A stretch of 61,743 nt of DNA from Rhodopirellula sp. GTDB taxonomy: Bacteria; Planctomycetota; Planctomycetia; Pirellulales; Pirellulaceae. Position 1 is the first letter of the stretch. Each line of letters starts with the position of its first letter. Under the pieces are notes generated by a model, which searched no databases, was not told the DNA's origin, and saw nothing but the letters and a program-made list of their open reading frames with translations. The stretch is taken from the NCBI GenBank assembly GCA_002689655.1, contig NZHC01000049.1, positions 21,676-83,418 of the forward strand. Direction: 5' to 3'. A program made the position numbers and the translations under genes. Positions 48,604 to 57,681 of the stretch are shown here, in pieces.

Positions 48604-49440
48604 TCAGTTGCGATGATCATGTGCTTTGGAATCACGATCGTGGTGATATTGATCTATGTGCACATGCAAATGAGGATGTTCACGAAACAACCATGCCCAA
48701 CCTGCTTCGGTGACTGCTGAGTCATCTAAATACAAGGACTCCAGGTAAGGCATGACTGCAATTTTCTTCAAGCCCTCATCAGTGACCGGAACACCAATCA
48801 AATGAATACCACGCAAGGAGCGTATCTGCGTCAATGCATTCGCCACTTCGTTATCCAGATTTTTCGAACCCAACCGGAGCTGCCTCAATTTCGTCAACGA
48901 CTTCAATGAAGCGACCCCCTCTGAGGTGCATGCCGCATGAGGCAAATTAAGAAACCACAGCGATTCACAACTCGACAATTTCTGAAACCCAGCGTCACCA
49001 ATCGGTGATAATCGCAAACGCAATTGCCGCAATTTTGGCAGCTTGGCAATCGAATCAATCGTTTCATCGGTCACGGTGCCTTCGTCGATGATAAGTGTCT
49101 TTAACGATTTCAATTCACCAATTCGCAAGACCATACGGTCATCAACAGTGAAACCCTCGAGGTGCAACTTGGAACGATCACCCTGCAGGTTTGCTTCATA
49201 CAATTTTTCAAACCGCACAGCAGGTGGATCGACTTGCGCAGAAGGCACCACTGACATCTGAAAATAACCATACCACCACGCGGCAATCACGAACAAGCTG
49301 GTGACGAAGCAAAGACACAACAGCGTTTGACGACGCCGTTCGCGGGCTAACCATCGCGATTTTGGTGCCTTCGTTGCATCCGAGTCACCCCCTGACAAGG
49401 AATCATCAACTGTCGATGTACCCTCTTGATCGCTGACCAT
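48604..49440 (-). CDS. Membrane-anchored leucine-rich-repeat protein
   Basis: A short cytoplasmic N-terminus with basic residues (SRWLARERRRQ) precedes one membrane helix (LLCLCFVTSLFVIAAWWYGYF, ~39-60 from the chosen start), so the rest is outside. About six LRR units follow (LKTLIIDEGTVTDETIDSIAKL, LRQLRLRLSPIGDAGFQKL, LRQLRLGSKNLDNEV, LRGIHLIGVPVTDEGLKKI, LESLYLDDSAVTEAG), with the T/GDxGx pattern of the cysteine-containing-type planctomycete LRR proteins. The C-terminus is His/Asp-rich (HVHIDQYHHDRDSKAHDHRN), possibly metal-binding. A recognition role at the envelope is inference. The frame is open to an ATG at 49536; 49440 is the ATG nearest the helix, and neither has a good SD. Confidence 0.72.
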   Translation of the reverse strand: MVSDQEGTSTVDDSLSGGDSDATKAPKSRWLARERRRQTLLCLCFVTSLFVIAAWWYGYFQMSVVPSAQVDPPAVRFEKLYEANLQGDRSKLHLEGFTVDDRMVLRIGELKSLKTLIIDEGTVTDETIDSIAKLPKLRQLRLRLSPIGDAGFQKLSSCESLWFLNLPHAACTSEGVASLKSLTKLRQLRLGSKNLDNEVANALTQIRSLRGIHLIGVPVTDEGLKKIAVMPYLESLYLDDSAVTEAGWAWLFREHPHLHVHIDQYHHDRDSKAHDHRN

Positions 49441-49550
49441 TGGCCGATCGCATGCGTTTAAGACAAGACTAAAAAAAGCTTTTGACGAGAAATCACGCCT
49501 CGTCGCTGCACAGTCAAACTCCTTCTGACACGACATGCAACTAATTTCGT

Positions 49551-49586
49551 AGCATCAGGACGCCACCGAAGCAGCGTCCTGATGCT
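49551..49586 (-). promoter_or_regulatory. Perfect 13-bp inverted repeat upstream of the LRR gene
   Basis: AGCATCAGGACGC (49551-49563) and GCGTCCTGATGCT (49574-49586) pair perfectly around a 10-base loop. It is a very stable hairpin, without a T-run, 111 bases from the chosen LRR start (15 from the alternative ATG). Possible roles are a leader structure, an operator for a dimeric regulator, or a second terminator for alaS read-through. Confidence 0.55.
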
Positions 49587-49860
49587 CAGCGAAGTTTCAA
49601 CGTGGAACCGCTGACGGCGACGATTGACCCAGAAACCGTCGAAATCAGCAAACGTGCTCCAACCGAGTGGAGAGGCCAGCGAACGTTTCCCGCAAAGCGC
49701 TCACCAACGATGAAACTCCGAGCTAAAAGGTGTGATGTGCATCGTGCCAGGCAGCTTCATCCGCCGCCTTCAGGTTTCGATTAACAACCTCCCGCTCCGA
49801 ATGTCAATGTTGATTTTACGAGACGCGGTCGTCCTTTCGACATCGAGCCCAGAAACCCTA

Positions 49861-49898
49861 CAAAAACCGCCCTTTGCATTTGCATGCAAAGGGCGGTT
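49861..49898 (-). terminator. Intrinsic terminator of alaS
   Basis: Perfect 14-bp arms (49865-49878 and 49885-49898, AACCGCCCTTTGCA and its complement) with a 6-base loop. On the minus strand this is followed by a short T-run (TTTTTG counting the stem end). It lies 67 bases after the alaS stop. Confidence 0.85.
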
Positions 49899-49964
49899 GA
49901 GTCGAAAAGTTGCCGCTCAGCGGCCGCAGTCGCCAGCCAGAGTCAACCGTTCTTTTGTCGGCTT

Positions 49965-52796
49965 TTACTCTGAGACTTGCTTTCGCATTGACTCGCGGGC
50001 GGCCTCGAGTGCGGCCGGCAATTGGCTCGGATCCTTGCCACCAGCCTGAGCCATATCGGGTCGGCCACCTCCACCCCCACCTACCGCTCGGGCAGCTGTA
50101 CCCACCCACTCACCAGCCTTCAGCCCACGATCCACCAGATCACGACTCAGTCCACCGACCAGCAAAACTTTCTCGCCTTGCACGGCAGCCAGTAAGACTG
50201 CCGTGGGCGAATCCATTTTCTTTCGAATCTGATCAATCCACCCTCTCATCACATTAACATTTGCCCCCGGTGTTTCAGCAACAATCAAGCACGTATCGCC
50301 TACCTGCTCATGGCTGGCAATCAAATCATCGGCTGATAACTTCCCGCCGGCAGTCGCTGCCTTAAGTTCTTTGACGAGTCGATCCCGATCACCCAGTAAC
50401 GCTTTCAATCGATCGACCACATCAGAGATAGCAACGTTCAACCGCCGAGTGATCTCCCGTACCGAGGAGCGCACAGAATTGTAATCCTCGACATCTGCAA
50501 CCGGTCCTTCACCTATAAATCTGTAGTTGTCGGTATGCTCGGCAACTTTGCCGGCACCGATATCTTTTTTGAGTCGCCGCACCTCGTCCATCAACTGCAC
50601 CGTTGCAGCCAAAGCGTGAGCTGCATCGCACTGCAACGTATCTGCCACCTTGTCCAACAACTCACGCGTCTCGGAGCGATGCTCCTGAGCTCTTTCCCCG
50701 GTCAGCGCCTCAATGCGCCGCGTGCCTGTCGACACGCTTTCCTCCACAACCACTTCAAAAGACTTGACCTGTGACGTGTTCGTAAGATGCGTTCCCCCAC
50801 ACAACTCATGACTGAAGTCACCCATACTCACCATTCGACAGGGGTCAGGGTACTTCTCACCGAATAACATCATCGCACCGGTCTCTCGTGCCTCAGCAAG
50901 TGGCACTGTATTCCAGCGGATCGGCTGCTTGTCATCGATCAACGCAAGTACATCTTTTTCGATTTGCACCAGCGTTTCGTCAGGAATGGCCTTCGGATTT
51001 GTAAAATCAAAACGCAAACGATCAGCTTCCACTTTACTTCCCTGCTGCTCCGCATGCCGTCCTACATTTTGGTGTAGTGCGTGATGAAGAATGTGAGTCG
51101 CCGAGTGGGCTCGTGCCAAAGCACCACGATGTGACATATCAACTTTGGCTATACATTCTGCACCCTCTGTGATTTCGCCACGAACCAATTTCCCGTGATG
51201 CACAATCAGAGCTGCATGTTTTTGCGTATCCATCACAACGAACTCAAAATCATCATTGCTGATAACCCCAACGTCACCAACCTGGCCGCCAGATTCTCCA
51301 TAGAACGGCGTATGATTCAAAACAAGACGGACAACGGTGTCTGCGGGTCGATGAAGATGACTCAATAGTTGTCCATCATCTTCGCCTTTACCTCCTTCAC
51401 CCGAGATAATTCCTTTCACGATAGCGGTCAACTCTGTCTCGTCGTAGCCCAAGAACGGCGTCTCGTGCAACGCTTCTTTCAAGGTTTCCAGTGGCCCTGT
51501 TTGAAATAACTCTCGCTGGCCTGCCCCACTGTCGATGGCATGCTGATCCATTGCTTTTCGATATCCGTGCCAGTCAAACGTAAAGTTTTCTTCAGCACTC
51601 AACGTCTGCAACAACTCAGGTGGCACGCCATACGTGGCGTTTAACTCGGCAACGGCTTCGCCGGGGACCATGACCGCCGATTCTTCACGCATCTGTGTGA
51701 ATAATTGATCGATTCGCTTCATGCCCCCATCGATTGTCGCAAAGAAAGCCTTTTCCTCTGCTTCAATCACTTCACTGACGCGCTGTGTCGTCTGCTGAAG
51801 TTCGGGATAAGGATTTTTTGAAGCTTCGACTACTGCCTCTACCAGCTTGTAAACAAATGGCTCCCGAAGGTTCATTTGATAACCATCTAAGACCGCGCGA
51901 CGGATCAGTCGCTTGATCACGTATCGAGCATCTTTGGGACCGGGATACACGTTTTCATGAATCGCAAACACGGAGGCTCGCGCGTGATCGGTAATGCGTC
52001 TCAAGCGACGACCTGTCTCACTCTCATACTCGTATTTCTGGCCCGTCACTTCAGAAGCAGCCAAAACGATAGGAAAGAGATGGTCTGTGTGGAAGTTCGT
52101 CGGCACACCTTGCAGCACGCTGGCTGTTCTCTCCAAGCCCATCCCTGTATCGATGTTCTTGCTCGGCAGAGGGTGCAGATTTTCCGGTGGTTCACCAATT
52201 CGATTGAACTGAGTGAAAACAAGATTCCAAATTTCTACCTCGCTGCCATCTTCGAGATGGTAATAAATCTCGCTGCAGGGACCGCAAACGCCATCGGGAC
52301 CTTTGCTTGGCGCCGACGCCGGCCAAAAATTCTCATCCTCATCCATGCGAGTGATCCGTGCATCCGATACCCCAATCTTGTCCCTCCAGATACCGTAAGC
52401 CTCGTCGTCGTCTTTATAGACGGTTACGCTCAACTGCTCCGACTTGATCCCCAACCACTTCTTATGAGTCAGAAACTCCCAAGCCCAATGAATGGCATCT
52501 TCTTTAAAATAGTCACCAAAACTGAAGTTGCCCAACATTTCAAAGAATGTGTGATGGAAGGCCGTACGTCCCACGTTATCGATGTCACCTGTGCGGAGAC
52601 ATTTTTGGCAAGTCGTTGCGCGAGTGAAGTCCAGCTTGACCTTCCCCAGAAAATGGTCCTTGAACTGATTCATTCCCGCTGGAGTAAACAGCACAGAGGG
52701 ATCCCATGCTGGAACCAGCACATCACTGGGTCGGCGAACACAACCCTTGGTCTCGAAGAACTCAAGGTATTTTTCTCGTAGCTCGTCTGTTTTCAT
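49965..52796 (-). CDS. alaS: Alanyl-tRNA synthetase
   Basis: Class II synthetase with motif 1-2 region TFFEMLGNFSFGDYF and CGPCSEIYYHLEDG. GLERTASVLQGV follows as the motif 3 region. The editing domain has HSATHILHHALHQ (HxxxH zinc ligands) and LCGGTHLTNT (CxxxH), so it can clear mischarged Ser-tRNA and Gly-tRNA. The C-Ala domain ends with GGGGGGRPDMAQAGG. At 943 aa it is somewhat longer than the ~875 aa of the E. coli enzyme. The ATG at 52796 precedes the canonical LREKYLEFFETKG start. It charges tRNA-Ala in the cytoplasm and stands alone, with a clear terminator downstream. Confidence 0.97.
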   Translation of the reverse strand: MKTDELREKYLEFFETKGCVRRPSDVLVPAWDPSVLFTPAGMNQFKDHFLGKVKLDFTRATTCQKCLRTGDIDNVGRTAFHHTFFEMLGNFSFGDYFKEDAIHWAWEFLTHKKWLGIKSEQLSVTVYKDDDEAYGIWRDKIGVSDARITRMDEDENFWPASAPSKGPDGVCGPCSEIYYHLEDGSEVEIWNLVFTQFNRIGEPPENLHPLPSKNIDTGMGLERTASVLQGVPTNFHTDHLFPIVLAASEVTGQKYEYESETGRRLRRITDHARASVFAIHENVYPGPKDARYVIKRLIRRAVLDGYQMNLREPFVYKLVEAVVEASKNPYPELQQTTQRVSEVIEAEEKAFFATIDGGMKRIDQLFTQMREESAVMVPGEAVAELNATYGVPPELLQTLSAEENFTFDWHGYRKAMDQHAIDSGAGQRELFQTGPLETLKEALHETPFLGYDETELTAIVKGIISGEGGKGEDDGQLLSHLHRPADTVVRLVLNHTPFYGESGGQVGDVGVISNDDFEFVVMDTQKHAALIVHHGKLVRGEITEGAECIAKVDMSHRGALARAHSATHILHHALHQNVGRHAEQQGSKVEADRLRFDFTNPKAIPDETLVQIEKDVLALIDDKQPIRWNTVPLAEARETGAMMLFGEKYPDPCRMVSMGDFSHELCGGTHLTNTSQVKSFEVVVEESVSTGTRRIEALTGERAQEHRSETRELLDKVADTLQCDAAHALAATVQLMDEVRRLKKDIGAGKVAEHTDNYRFIGEGPVADVEDYNSVRSSVREITRRLNVAISDVVDRLKALLGDRDRLVKELKAATAGGKLSADDLIASHEQVGDTCLIVAETPGANVNVMRGWIDQIRKKMDSPTAVLLAAVQGEKVLLVGGLSRDLVDRGLKAGEWVGTAARAVGGGGGGRPDMAQAGGKDPSQLPAALEAARESMRKQVSE

Positions 52797-53340
52797 CTTG
52801 CTTGACAGTTATCGTTGCGTTGAAAAATTAGCGATATTAAATGATTGCTGAGGCACTGTAATCTCATGTTCAGGTATCTGTCCTGAAGCTCACGGAATGC
52901 CTTGAAACAACAAGCAAAAATGGCTCGTAAGCAGCCAAGCTAACTTGTGCAGCCAGCATTCTTGAACGAGGCTGCACTCAGCATCCGGAGGCGAGGCTGC
53001 CAGAACCTCGCTTCCCATCAGCCGCCGCTCAGGAACATCATATCTGAACATCGCCGTGACGCAGAGGGCATGAATCAGCAGCTTTCAGTGCCCAGTATCC
53101 AGTGCCCAGCCTCAGATCGAACCTGCCCAACCTGGTCGTCCAGACTAAAAAACTACCGACAAAAAGGCTCGCCAAACTCATCTTGCTGACGATACAATAG
53201 CGGCATTCATGCGGTGTACCCTATCCTCTGGCGTGAGCCATATCAGCTCAGTAACTGCCACCATGAACCCGGCATATCCGCCGAGAACACCGCAAACACA
53301 TGGAAACTCCCCCCAGAAGCCCAACACTCCGAGTGATCAG
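52797..53340. other. Divergent region between alaS and the HEAT/coil gene
   Basis: No gene seen if the ATG at 53341 is the start of the next gene. The alaS leader and promoter lie at the left; no T-box-like leader is apparent. A TTGACA word at 52802-52807 on + has no good -10 partner. Confidence 0.4.
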
Positions 53341-54492
53341 ATGCGTATGTTCCTGCTTGTTCCAGCCATCTCACTTGTCCTGAGTGTGGCTGTGGCCGCG
53401 CAACAGAAAGTTCAAGATGAACAAATAACGAACAAGAAGGAATCTGCAGCTACCGAAGTTTCAACGAGCTCTGAAACGCAAATTTTATTGGATGAGCTAA
53501 TCGACGAGTTGGGCTCACTTCGATTTGCGATTCGGCTTCAAGCCGCACGCAAACTCGCAGCTGCCGGCGAACAGGCCATTGAAACACTGCGCCGCGTTAC
53601 CAAGACAGGAACCAAAGAGACTGCGAGCCAAGCACTAAAAATTCTGCAGGAACACTTGGAAAACAAGAACAATAATGCTTTGCAAATCGCGGCCAAAAAA
53701 GCACTGGAACAAATCTCCGCGGATGACAAAAATCCGAATTCATCTGCGGCAAAAGGAATTCTCAACAACGAAGCAAATGCGCAATCAACACAGAACCCAC
53801 AAGTCCGTCGTTTCCCAATGATTCTACCTGGCAACCTCAGAGCAGCCGCGATGCGCGTACAGGTTCAGAACAATAATGGAAAAATCAGGATACAAGTTGA
53901 AAAGAATGGCCAAAAAACATCGATCACGGAAGATAAAGATGGCATCAAAGTCGAAAGAAAAGATGTCAAAGGAAAGGTAACGAAAAAAACCTACAAGAAT
54001 GCTGACGAAATGAAACTGAAAGACAAGGATGCTTACCAGACCTTCCAGCAGTACAAGAAGGTCGGTGGTGGAATTCAGATCCAGTTCAAAGGCAACGGAA
54101 TACCGCTGCAGTTCAAAGCACAACCAAAAAAACTTCCGAATTTAAATCCTGGTGCACCGAAAGGCGATGCACCCCAGAATTTGGAAAAGATGCAACGCCA
54201 GACGCTGAAACAGCATCGTGACATGATGGAATCACAGCTCCGTAAAATGCAAGAGAACATCGAAAACAACGTCCCAAAAGAACACCGAAAACAGCTTGAA
54301 GATCTTTTGAAAAAGCAGCGGGAGATAATGAATCGTCCCTTGCTTGAGCTTGAACAGAAATTGAAACAGCGAACACCCGCAGACGGTGAATCGGGAGTAC
54401 CATTAGAGAGCCCTGCACCTGCAGGCAAGAAACCTGCAGACAAGAAACCGATTCAAGTGGAAGCTGTGGAGCAGGAGCTCCTCGAAACCTAG
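53341..54492 (+). CDS. Secreted protein with HEAT-like repeats and a charged coiled-coil tail
   Basis: The hydrophobic stretch MFLLVPAISLVLSVAVAAQQ fits a signal peptide. Next is a helical-repeat region (DELIDELGSLRFAIRLQAAR.KLAAAGEQAIETLRR.., TKETASQALKILQEHLE) like a pair of HEAT repeats. An Asn/Lys/Gln-rich middle with NNGKIRIQVEKNGQKT-type strands follows, then a coiled coil (MQRQTLKQHRDMMESQLRKM.., LEDLLKKQREIMNRPLLELE). The end is Pro/Lys-rich. No enzyme motif is visible. In-frame ATGs at 53209 and 53263 would add a Pro-rich leader; none of the starts has a good SD, so 53341 is chosen from the signal peptide. No known family assignment. Confidence 0.65.
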   Translation: MRMFLLVPAISLVLSVAVAAQQKVQDEQITNKKESAATEVSTSSETQILLDELIDELGSLRFAIRLQAARKLAAAGEQAIETLRRVTKTGTKETASQALKILQEHLENKNNNALQIAAKKALEQISADDKNPNSSAAKGILNNEANAQSTQNPQVRRFPMILPGNLRAAAMRVQVQNNNGKIRIQVEKNGQKTSITEDKDGIKVERKDVKGKVTKKTYKNADEMKLKDKDAYQTFQQYKKVGGGIQIQFKGNGIPLQFKAQPKKLPNLNPGAPKGDAPQNLEKMQRQTLKQHRDMMESQLRKMQENIENNVPKEHRKQLEDLLKKQREIMNRPLLELEQKLKQRTPADGESGVPLESPAPAGKKPADKKPIQVEAVEQELLET

Positions 54493-54742
54493 ACACCAAA
54501 CGGCGTGATTCTGAGAATTGGTGTGTTGAGAGTTCCCCAGATTGCACTCTAGCACGATAACGCACTGTTCATTTCAGCAGCCAGATCATCGCAACAACTT
54601 GTGAATGAAGATCATTGGCTGTAAACCGTGAACGCGGCCTAGATCTCACCTTTGGAAGGCGAGATAGGTTCCAGCGTACCAGCGATGCTGTCACCATGAG
54701 CGAGTTGGGGAAAAGGATTCGAGAGAAAAGCGACCAGGGGCG

Positions 54743-54771
54743 TTCGGAATTGTGTCCGTAGTTGCTAGACT
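54743..54771 (+). promoter_or_regulatory. Promoter of tRNA-Arg
   Basis: TTCGGA at 54743-54748 and TAGACT at 54766-54771 are 17 bases apart. The -10 is extended by TGC, and transcription would start a few bases before the tRNA at 54781. Matches to consensus are partial (3/6 and 4/6). Confidence 0.45.
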
Positions 54772-54780
54772 ATGCGCGAC

Positions 54781-54846
<66 letters not shown>

Positions 54847-54854
<8 letters not shown>

Positions 54855-55117
54855 CTTCCTCCAGTCACCGCTTGACCACGCACCGCAAGTTGACTCTCAA
54901 CTGTGGTCGCAAAGCATTCTTGGGAGTGGCGTTATAACGTGCTTTGTGGCAACACGTTACGTCGACGGATGGTTGAGTAAGACTCTCTAGTTTGGTCGCC
55001 AGTTATGCTTGAGAACAGTTCGTGGCCACCAAAGTGCCAACTGTATGGCTTTCACTCTCAAGCTCTCACCCGTTTTGGACCGCATAAGTTAGGGATGTCG
55101 CTTTCCGGTGGCGTCGG
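54847..55117 (+). repeat. Diverged ~270-bp repeat, copy A (begins in the tRNA-Arg 3' end)
   Basis: Aligns collinearly with 60511-60784. Shared blocks at equal offsets include TGGGCGTGCTTCCT (offset 0), GCACCGCAAGTTGACTCTCA (offset 33), AGTAAGACTCTCT (offset 129) and TTGGACCGC(A/G)TAAGTTAG (offset 228 here, 227 in copy B). The first 8 bases are the tRNA 3' end. It is probably the left edge of an element integrated at the tRNA. There is no gene in it. Confidence 0.8.
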
Positions 55118-55168
55118 ATTTAGATCGCCTCGAGGATGAGCCCCATCGCTTGATAGAAAGAAATTCAG

Positions 55169-56077
55169 TCAGCGGTGTGACTCCAATTGAAAAAAGGCTT
55201 CGTTCGGCGGGACTTCTTCGCGAAAGCGGGCAACGAAACTTCGAATGACACTGAAGTCCGCTACATGCATGGACACCTCAATTTGTTGGGTCATGTCTGA
55301 ATTCGGATCAATCCACAAAACCACTCGCTTGGGCATCGACGGATCGTATTTTTGACGGACCGCTTCGATGCGATACATGAGTTTGGAATCGCCGGGCAAC
55401 ATTGCATCATTGAGCCAACGTAGGTCGTAGCCTCTCGGTAATTCATCAATTAACTTGCTGAAATGCAATTGCCGGATGGATGCGAGATCAAACCACACGT
55501 CGTTCGGAAATCCTTCATTGGATTCATTGTCGCTCTGCCATGTTCGTAGGCCAAATCGAATCCAACGTCGCTGCGGATTTCCCGCGACGATGCACGGTTC
55601 GACTCGTGCATTTTCGAAATTCAACAGAAACCGCTCGGTTGATTGCCTGTACAGCTTCGCGGAAAGTTCTCGTGTTTCTTGAACTACTCCCTGCGTTGTG
55701 ATTTCGACGTCAAAGATGCGTGTGACTGGTCGATTGAGAACTGTCGCCGCGCGGCTGAGCGCCGCTTGGGCCGACGGCGGGATCAGTGACACATAGACGC
55801 CGCAAGTGACCAGCATCATCGCAGCGAGAACCAGAACTATGCGTACGCGAGACTTTCGCGCGCGAAAGAGTGTGGCATGGTTGTGAGTTCGTGCTTTTGT
55901 CGGTGTCCTGATGCGAGAGTTATCTCCAGGTTGCGGATACTTCGCCAACAATCGCTGGACTCGTTGTTCGCGTTCGCTTGGTTGTTCGTGCAGACTGACC
56001 AGCAACGAATCCATCACTTTATCGTGATCCGATGACTCGAGCATTTGCTCGTCGTCACCCCCTCGCTTCTCGCTCAT
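55169..56077 (-). CDS. Membrane-anchored protein partner of the ECF sigma factor (putative anti-sigma)
   Basis: A cytoplasmic N-terminus of ~78 residues (acidic, then basic) precedes a single membrane helix (~79-99, IVLVLAAMMLVTCGVYVSLI). An extracytoplasmic domain of ~200 residues follows (for example YRQSTERFLLNFENARVEPC, YDLRWLNDAMLPGDSKLMYR). The topology and the ATGA overlap with the sigma gene (56074-56077) are those of an ECF anti-sigma factor. No ZAS-type His-x3-Cys-x2-Cys motif is visible, so the family is not recognised. The C-terminal half resembles planctomycete proteins that follow ECF genes. The sensed signal is unknown. It lies in the segment between the two repeat copies. Confidence 0.68.
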   Translation of the reverse strand: MSEKRGGDDEQMLESSDHDKVMDSLLVSLHEQPSEREQRVQRLLAKYPQPGDNSRIRTPTKARTHNHATLFRARKSRVRIVLVLAAMMLVTCGVYVSLIPPSAQAALSRAATVLNRPVTRIFDVEITTQGVVQETRELSAKLYRQSTERFLLNFENARVEPCIVAGNPQRRWIRFGLRTWQSDNESNEGFPNDVWFDLASIRQLHFSKLIDELPRGYDLRWLNDAMLPGDSKLMYRIEAVRQKYDPSMPKRVVLWIDPNSDMTQQIEVSMHVADFSVIRSFVARFREEVPPNEAFFQLESHR

Positions 56078-56616
56078 CCCGTAGCCTCCCCCAAATGTCG
56101 ATCAATGCAGTCGGCTAATTGCTCGCGGATGCGTTGCAATCGTTTGCGAACTGCCTCGGCACTAATCCCGACGCTCAACGCCAACTCTTCAGCCGTTCGC
56201 TTGTCCACATAACGAGCCGTGACTAACTCTCTCGACCGCGCCGGCAACCGCGAAATGCAATCCGACAACGCCGACAATCTTTCTAGCCAAGTGTCACTGC
56301 CTTGCATCTCCATCGCTTCGATTGTGTTCTGAGCGACATTTGCAACCGATTCGTCAAACACCAACCGATCGTTGCTTTGTTTTCGCCATGCGTTACGAAT
56401 CAAGTTCTTCGCGATGCCACGCAGCCACGCGGACAGCGATTCGCGCGAATCAAATTCGTCAAACTTACGCCACGCGATCAGCATCGTCTCTTGAAATAGG
56501 TCTTCGGCGATTTGAGCATCACGGGTAAAGGTGCGGATGTAAGCCATGAGCGCTCCCTCGTTCTCGCGAACGAAGACCTCGAATATTTTGCGGTCGCGAT
56601 CATGATGCTGATTCAT
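56074..56616 (-). CDS. ECF-type RNA polymerase sigma factor
   Basis: Region 2 is clear: LMAYIRTFTRDAQIAEDLFQ.., ETMLIAWRKFDEFD and LSAWLRGIAKNLIRNAWRKQ (sigma70 region 2.1-2.4). Region 4 is LSDCISRLPARSRELVTARY and RTAEELALSVGISAEAVRKR (HTH). Regions 1 and 3 are absent, so it is an ECF of the group 4 type common in planctomycetes. The TTG at 56622 is the outermost start; the ATG at 56616 (MNQHHDRDRK) fits the family. The downstream gene overlaps by ATGA and is probably its membrane-bound regulator. It is divergent from the dockerin gene, with 387 bases between, where an autoregulated promoter may lie. Confidence 0.92.
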   Translation of the reverse strand: MNQHHDRDRKIFEVFVRENEGALMAYIRTFTRDAQIAEDLFQETMLIAWRKFDEFDSRESLSAWLRGIAKNLIRNAWRKQSNDRLVFDESVANVAQNTIEAMEMQGSDTWLERLSALSDCISRLPARSRELVTARYVDKRTAEELALSVGISAEAVRKRLQRIREQLADCIDRHLGEATG

Positions 56617-57003
56617 GGACAAGGTTGGGTTGTCTTGAAAATTTAGTTTTCAGTCAGAGAACTTTCGGCGATCTAGCCACGTCAGTTACTGATTGTGCCC
56701 AAAGTTCAGAATGTGACATAAAACTTGAGGAAAATTGCACTCTGCTTGGCTTATGAAGTTTCGCCCCAACCGTCATTGGTTTCCAGATTGGCCGAAAACG
56801 ACGTGATTTACCAGTATTCCCAAAATCGGGTGAGTTAATTTCACAGAATCATTAAACCCTTGGAAAACCAAGGAATCTTCGTCACAGATTGCCCGCTCCA
56901 GACAACTGGTTGATGTGGCGTCGAGTGGATCGCCACCCGTAGCTCGCACCGCAGCACGGACGACTTTTCTCTCCAAACCAAATCTTAAAGAAGTTTAATC
57001 GAG
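56617..57003. other. Divergent region between sigma factor and dockerin genes
   Basis: 387 bases with no supported gene. Minus-strand codons 56773-56976 are open, but nothing is recognisable. Promoters of both flanking genes should lie here; an ECF-type promoter was not identified. Confidence 0.4.
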
Positions 57004-57681
57004 ATGGGCAACATGAAATCCAATCCGGGCCGCTGTCGACGATCTGTCGGTAGCAAGCACCGAAAATTAAGGCTGCAAAGCCTCGAGAATCGCAATCTGC
57101 TTGCCGGCGATGTCGGCATTGAGATCTCTGCGAGTGACGTCAATGGTGACGGTCGAGTCACGCCGGTCGATGTGTTGCAGGTAGTCAACGCATTGCATTC
57201 GCAAAAACAAGGTAGCGTTGTTGAAAATTTGGCATCCGTCGATGTCAATAAGGACGGAATACTGTCCCCCCGTGATGCGCTGGGCGTCATCAATCAATTG
57301 AATGCCGATCGCACGCTACGTTGGCAAGCGGAGACATCACTACATGATCGTATTGTCGAGCGGTTAGGCGATCACGATCACTCTGAAACGCTTGGCGACG
57401 GGGCGATTCGTGAAATCGCGCAGCGTCTAGCCGAGCGACGCGGCGAGGGAGAGTCGCTCGAAGACTTGAAGGAGCTTGTCAGCGCTGCTCGTGAGGATGG
57501 TGAAGTCACAGAGGAAGAAAAGGCTGAAATTCGCGAGCGAGTCAGAACCGAGTTGGCGCAAAGAGGCCGCGACGGAAGCAATATCGATCCCGAGCGTCAG
57601 GAGCGACGTGAGCAACTGCGTGAGCGGATCGCGGATCGACGTGGCGTCTCCGGTGCATTCGTGCAGATTGTGCAGCGATAG
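57004..57681 (+). CDS. Dockerin-type protein with planctomycete LExRxLLA N-terminus
   Basis: The N-terminus is basic and contains RLQSLENRNLLAGD (~23-36), the LExRxLLA motif seen at the start of many large planctomycete surface proteins and thought to mark export. Two calcium-binding dockerin I loops follow: DVNGDGRVTPVDVLQVVNAL and DVNKDGILSPRDALGVINQL. The rest (~110 residues) is highly charged and helical (RLAERRGEGESLEDLKELV, EEEKAEIRERVRTELAQRG). Dockerins bind cohesins in cellulosomes, but no cohesin is in the window, and in planctomycetes such domains occur without cellulosomes. The ATG at 57013 is an alternative start. It is small for its class, so it may be a truncated or stand-alone surface adaptor. 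Confidence 0.85.
   Translation: MGNMKSNPGRCRRSVGSKHRKLRLQSLENRNLLAGDVGIEISASDVNGDGRVTPVDVLQVVNALHSQKQGSVVENLASVDVNKDGILSPRDALGVINQLNADRTLRWQAETSLHDRIVERLGDHDHSETLGDGAIREIAQRLAERRGEGESLEDLKELVSAAREDGEVTEEEKAEIRERVRTELAQRGRDGSNIDPERQERREQLRERIADRRGVSGAFVQIVQR

Larger units (their letters stand above)
49441..49964. other. Region between the LRR gene and alaS
   Basis: No gene is supported here. It contains the alaS terminator (49861-49898) and a strong hairpin (49551-49586). The promoter of the LRR gene should lie between them. Confidence 0.5.

Noticed and set aside
52797-52950. Possible T-box or other riboswitch in the alaS leader
   Set aside because: No T-box core sequence or terminator/antiterminator pair could be found by eye.
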